Positions 54,148 through 56,055 of a stretch of 56,055 bases of DNA are shown piece by piece (position 1 is the first letter of the stretch; the number at the start of each line of letters is the position of its first letter). This stretch comes from Candidatus Cryptobacteroides gallistercoris (GTDB lineage: Bacteria > Bacteroidota > Bacteroidia > Bacteroidales > UBA932): the NCBI GenBank assembly GCA_017694835.1, contig JADIMJ010000018.1, forward strand, positions 1-56,055, in the 5' to 3' direction. The notes beneath the pieces are model-generated. The model made no database searches, had not been told where the DNA came from, and worked only from the letters and a program-made list of their open reading frames with translations. The translations under genes and the position numbers were made by a program.

Positions 54148-55767
54148 ATGGCTCAAAATATAAAGGCAAGTGAAATATCTGATGTGCTGCTGAAGCAGCT
54201 CAAGGATATCAGGGCGGAATTCAAATATGAGGAAGTCGGCGAAGTCCTTCAGGTCAGCGACGGCGTGGTAAGGATTTTCGGGCTTATAAATGCTGAAGCC
54301 GGAGAGTTGCTCGAGTTCGACAACGGCATAAGGGCCGTGGTCATGAATCTTGAGGAAGACAATGTCGGAGCCGTGCTGCTCGGGCCCACTGACCAGGTCA
54401 AGGAGGGCATGACAGTCAGACGGACAAGGCATATTGCATCCATAGATGTCGGGGAGAGCATGCTCGGCAGGGTCGTCGACCCTCTTGGAGTCCCTCTTGA
54501 CGGGCGTGGCCCGATAGAGGGGGAACTGACGGAGATGCCTCTGGACAGGAAAGCCCCGGGTGTGATATTCCGTCAGCCGGTGACTGAACCGCTGCAGACC
54601 GGGCTGAAGGCAATCGATGCCATGATTCCGATTGGCCGCGGGCAGAGGGAACTCATCATCGGCGACCGCCAGACCGGAAAGACGGCAATCGCGATAGACA
54701 CCATCATCAACCAGAGGGAGGGATATCTCGCCGGCAATCCGGTCTACTGTATCTATGTGGCTGTGGGCCAGAAAGCTTCCACTGTCGCCAATATAGTCAA
54801 TACTCTCAGGCAGAAAGGCGCCATGGACTATACCGTCGTGGTGGCGGCGACAGCTGCGGATCCGGCGGCACTGCAGTATTACGCCCCGTTTGCCGGAGCC
54901 GCCATAGGGGAGTACTTCAGGGATACCGGGCGTCATGCGCTCGTGGTGTACGATGACCTTTCCAAGCAGGCCGTGGCCTATCGCGAAGTGTCTCTCATCC
55001 TGCGCCGTCCGTCAGGCCGTGAGGCATATCCGGGAGACATCTTCTATCTCCATTCCAGACTCCTTGAGAGGGCGGCGAAAATCATTGACCAGCAAGAAGT
55101 GGCCGAACAGATGAATGACCTTCCCGAGAGTCTTCGTGGCAAGGTCAGATGCGGAGGCTCTCTCACAGCCCTGCCTATAATAGAGACCCAGGCGGGGGAT
55201 GTGTCCGCCTACATCCCGACCAATGTGATTTCCATAACCGACGGGCAGATATTTCTGGAGACCGACCTTTTCAACCGTGGTTTCCGTCCGGCCATCAATG
55301 TCGGCATCTCCGTGTCCCGTGTGGGAGGAAGCGCGCAGGTCAGGAGCATGAAGAAGGTTGCCGGAACCCTGAAGATTGACCAGGCCCAGTACAGGGAGCT
55401 GGAGTCTTTCTCCAAGTTCAGCAGCGACATGGATCCGGTGACGGCCATGGCCCTTGACAAGGGAAGAAAGAACAACGAACTGCTCATCCAGCCGCAGTAT
55501 TCTACGATGCCTGTCGGGGAGCAGGTCGCCATCCTGTATTGCGGCACGCACGCTCTCATGAAAGATGTGCCGCTTGACAAGGTGCGTGACTTCCAGTCCG
55601 CGTTTCTGGACAGGATGCACGGCTCTCATGAAAAGGATGTGCTGGAGCCGCTGGCCGCCGGGAAAATTGACGCTGACATAGAGAAAATAATCATTGAGAC
55701 CGCAGAACTCGTTTCTGCACAATACCGCAAGATGCCATATGGCAACACTGAAAGAAATAAAGGGTAG
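54148..55767 (+). CDS. atpA: ATP synthase F1 subunit alpha
   Basis: 539 residues. Non-catalytic nucleotide site P-loop GDRQTGKT at 172-179, with [30 protein letters not shown] and FKVSV-type C-terminal elements ([27 protein letters not shown]). N-terminal membrane-proximal helix ([14 protein letters not shown]) binds delta. The 3' end overlaps atpG by 29 bases in another frame. Confidence 0.97.
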   Translation: MAQNIKASEISDVLLKQLKDIRAEFKYEEVGEVLQVSDGVVRIFGLINAEAGELLEFDNGIRAVVMNLEEDNVGAVLLGPTDQVKEGMTVRRTRHIASIDVGESMLGRVVDPLGVPLDGRGPIEGELTEMPLDRKAPGVIFRQPVTEPLQTGLKAIDAMIPIGRGQRELIIGDRQTGKTAIAIDTIINQREGYLAGNPVYCIYVAVGQKASTVANIVNTLRQKGAMDYTVVVAATAADPAALQYYAPFAGAAIGEYFRDTGRHALVVYDDLSKQAVAYREVSLILRRPSGREAYPGDIFYLHSRLLERAAKIIDQQEVAEQMNDLPESLRGKVRCGGSLTALPIIETQAGDVSAYIPTNVISITDGQIFLETDLFNRGFRPAINVGISVSRVGGSAQVRSMKKVAGTLKIDQAQYRELESFSKFSSDMDPVTAMALDKGRKNNELLIQPQYSTMPVGEQVAILYCGTHALMKDVPLDKVRDFQSAFLDRMHGSHEKDVLEPLAAGKIDADIEKIIIETAELVSAQYRKMPYGNTERNKG

Positions 55768-56055
55768 GATAAATACGGTCAACGGGACGCTGAAGATCAC
55801 TTCGGCGATGAAGATGGTGGCCTCGGCCAAGCTGCACAAGGCGCAGGATGCCATGGCAAACATGATTCCGTACGAGCGTCAGATGCACGGCATCCTTTAT
55901 CGTCTTCTTTCGGACGAGTCCGCGCCGTCCTGTGAGGAATTCGCGGCTCCGCGTCAGGTCAGAAAAGTCGCGATAGTGGCCGTGGCGTCCAACAGCTCCC
56001 TGTGCGGGGCATTCAACGCCAATGTCATCCGGCTTTTCAATGAGACTGCCGAAGG
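55739..56055 (+). CDS. atpG: ATP synthase F1 subunit gamma (5' part)
   Basis: Begins ATG 55739 inside the atpA end and continues past the window edge; 105 codons are visible. The start [32 protein letters not shown] is the N-terminal helix of gamma, and [19 protein letters not shown] is the conserved dD/SxSLCGxxN motif. The gene is truncated by the window only. Confidence 0.93.
   Translation, partial: MATLKEIKGRINTVNGTLKITSAMKMVASAKLHKAQDAMANMIPYERQMHGILYRLLSDESAPSCEEFAAPRQVRKVAIVAVASNSSLCGAFNANVIRLFNETAE

Overview
The window looks like a chromosomal segment of a Bacteroidota bacterium, probably a Bacteroidales gut or host-associated species. Reasons: many promoters fit the Bacteroidota pattern (TAnnTTTG, sometimes with TTG or TTTG about 19-21 bases upstream); there is a SusC/SusD glycan-uptake locus; DUF2723, DUF4271, DUF2147, DUF4465 and DUF1735 proteins are present; bS16 carries a long Ala/Lys/Glu tail; and the ATP synthase operon has the beta-epsilon-first order. 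The exact genus cannot be fixed from sequence reading alone.

Layout. 1-2014 (minus): first 671 codons of an alpha-2-macroglobulin-like lipoprotein, cut by the window edge. 2230-9113 (plus): a seven-gene lysine/diaminopimelate operon (M20 deacylase, lysC, dapB, dapA, dapD, aminotransferase, dapF). 9249-10040: DUF4465 lipoprotein. 10102-11171 (minus): rpsP-rimM. 11282-11752: DUF2147 protein. 11997-12082: tRNA-Leu(GAG) with terminator. 12306-14924: lepA and a family 2 glycosyltransferase. 14976-15115: a structured, possibly transcribed intergenic region. 15203-16111: menA, convergent with a six-gene minus-strand operon (yciH, DUF4271, hemD-like, rnpA, yidD, menG; 19492-16175). 19616-22708: DUF2723 membrane protein. 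22826-22899: tRNA-Ala(GGC). smpB and miaA follow, separated by a palindromic repeat element. 24832-29737: a PiT phosphate transporter divergent from a PhoB/PhoR-like pair, with a dyad-symmetric operator between them. 29856-41008: a glycan-utilisation locus (SusC, SusD, GH18, DUF1735-LamG, DUF4838 protein, serine-type sulfatase), interrupted by the second copy of the palindromic element. 41097-49517: an Rhs toxin/immunity island. 49796-56055: the F-type ATP synthase operon atpD-C-B-E-F-H-A-G (atpG cut by the window edge).

The most unusual parts are two. First, a dispersed element (23618-23742 and 39255-39362) keeps a conserved core while its long palindromic arms are completely different at each locus; compensatory changes inside the core support a folded three-way junction. 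Second, the Rhs island has one compact Rhs protein with a JAMM metalloprotease-type (JAB) tip, two decayed Rhs cassettes that share the same leader, and ten small secreted or lipoprotein genes, eight of which fall into four families of paralogous neighbours, likely immunity proteins.

A further recurrent pattern is short tandem duplication (18-22 bp) exactly at gene edges, with the stop codon or the first bases of a tRNA inside the repeat unit: after dapF, the glycosyltransferase, menG and phoB, and before tRNA-Ala. All functional calls are from reading the sequence; no database search was run.
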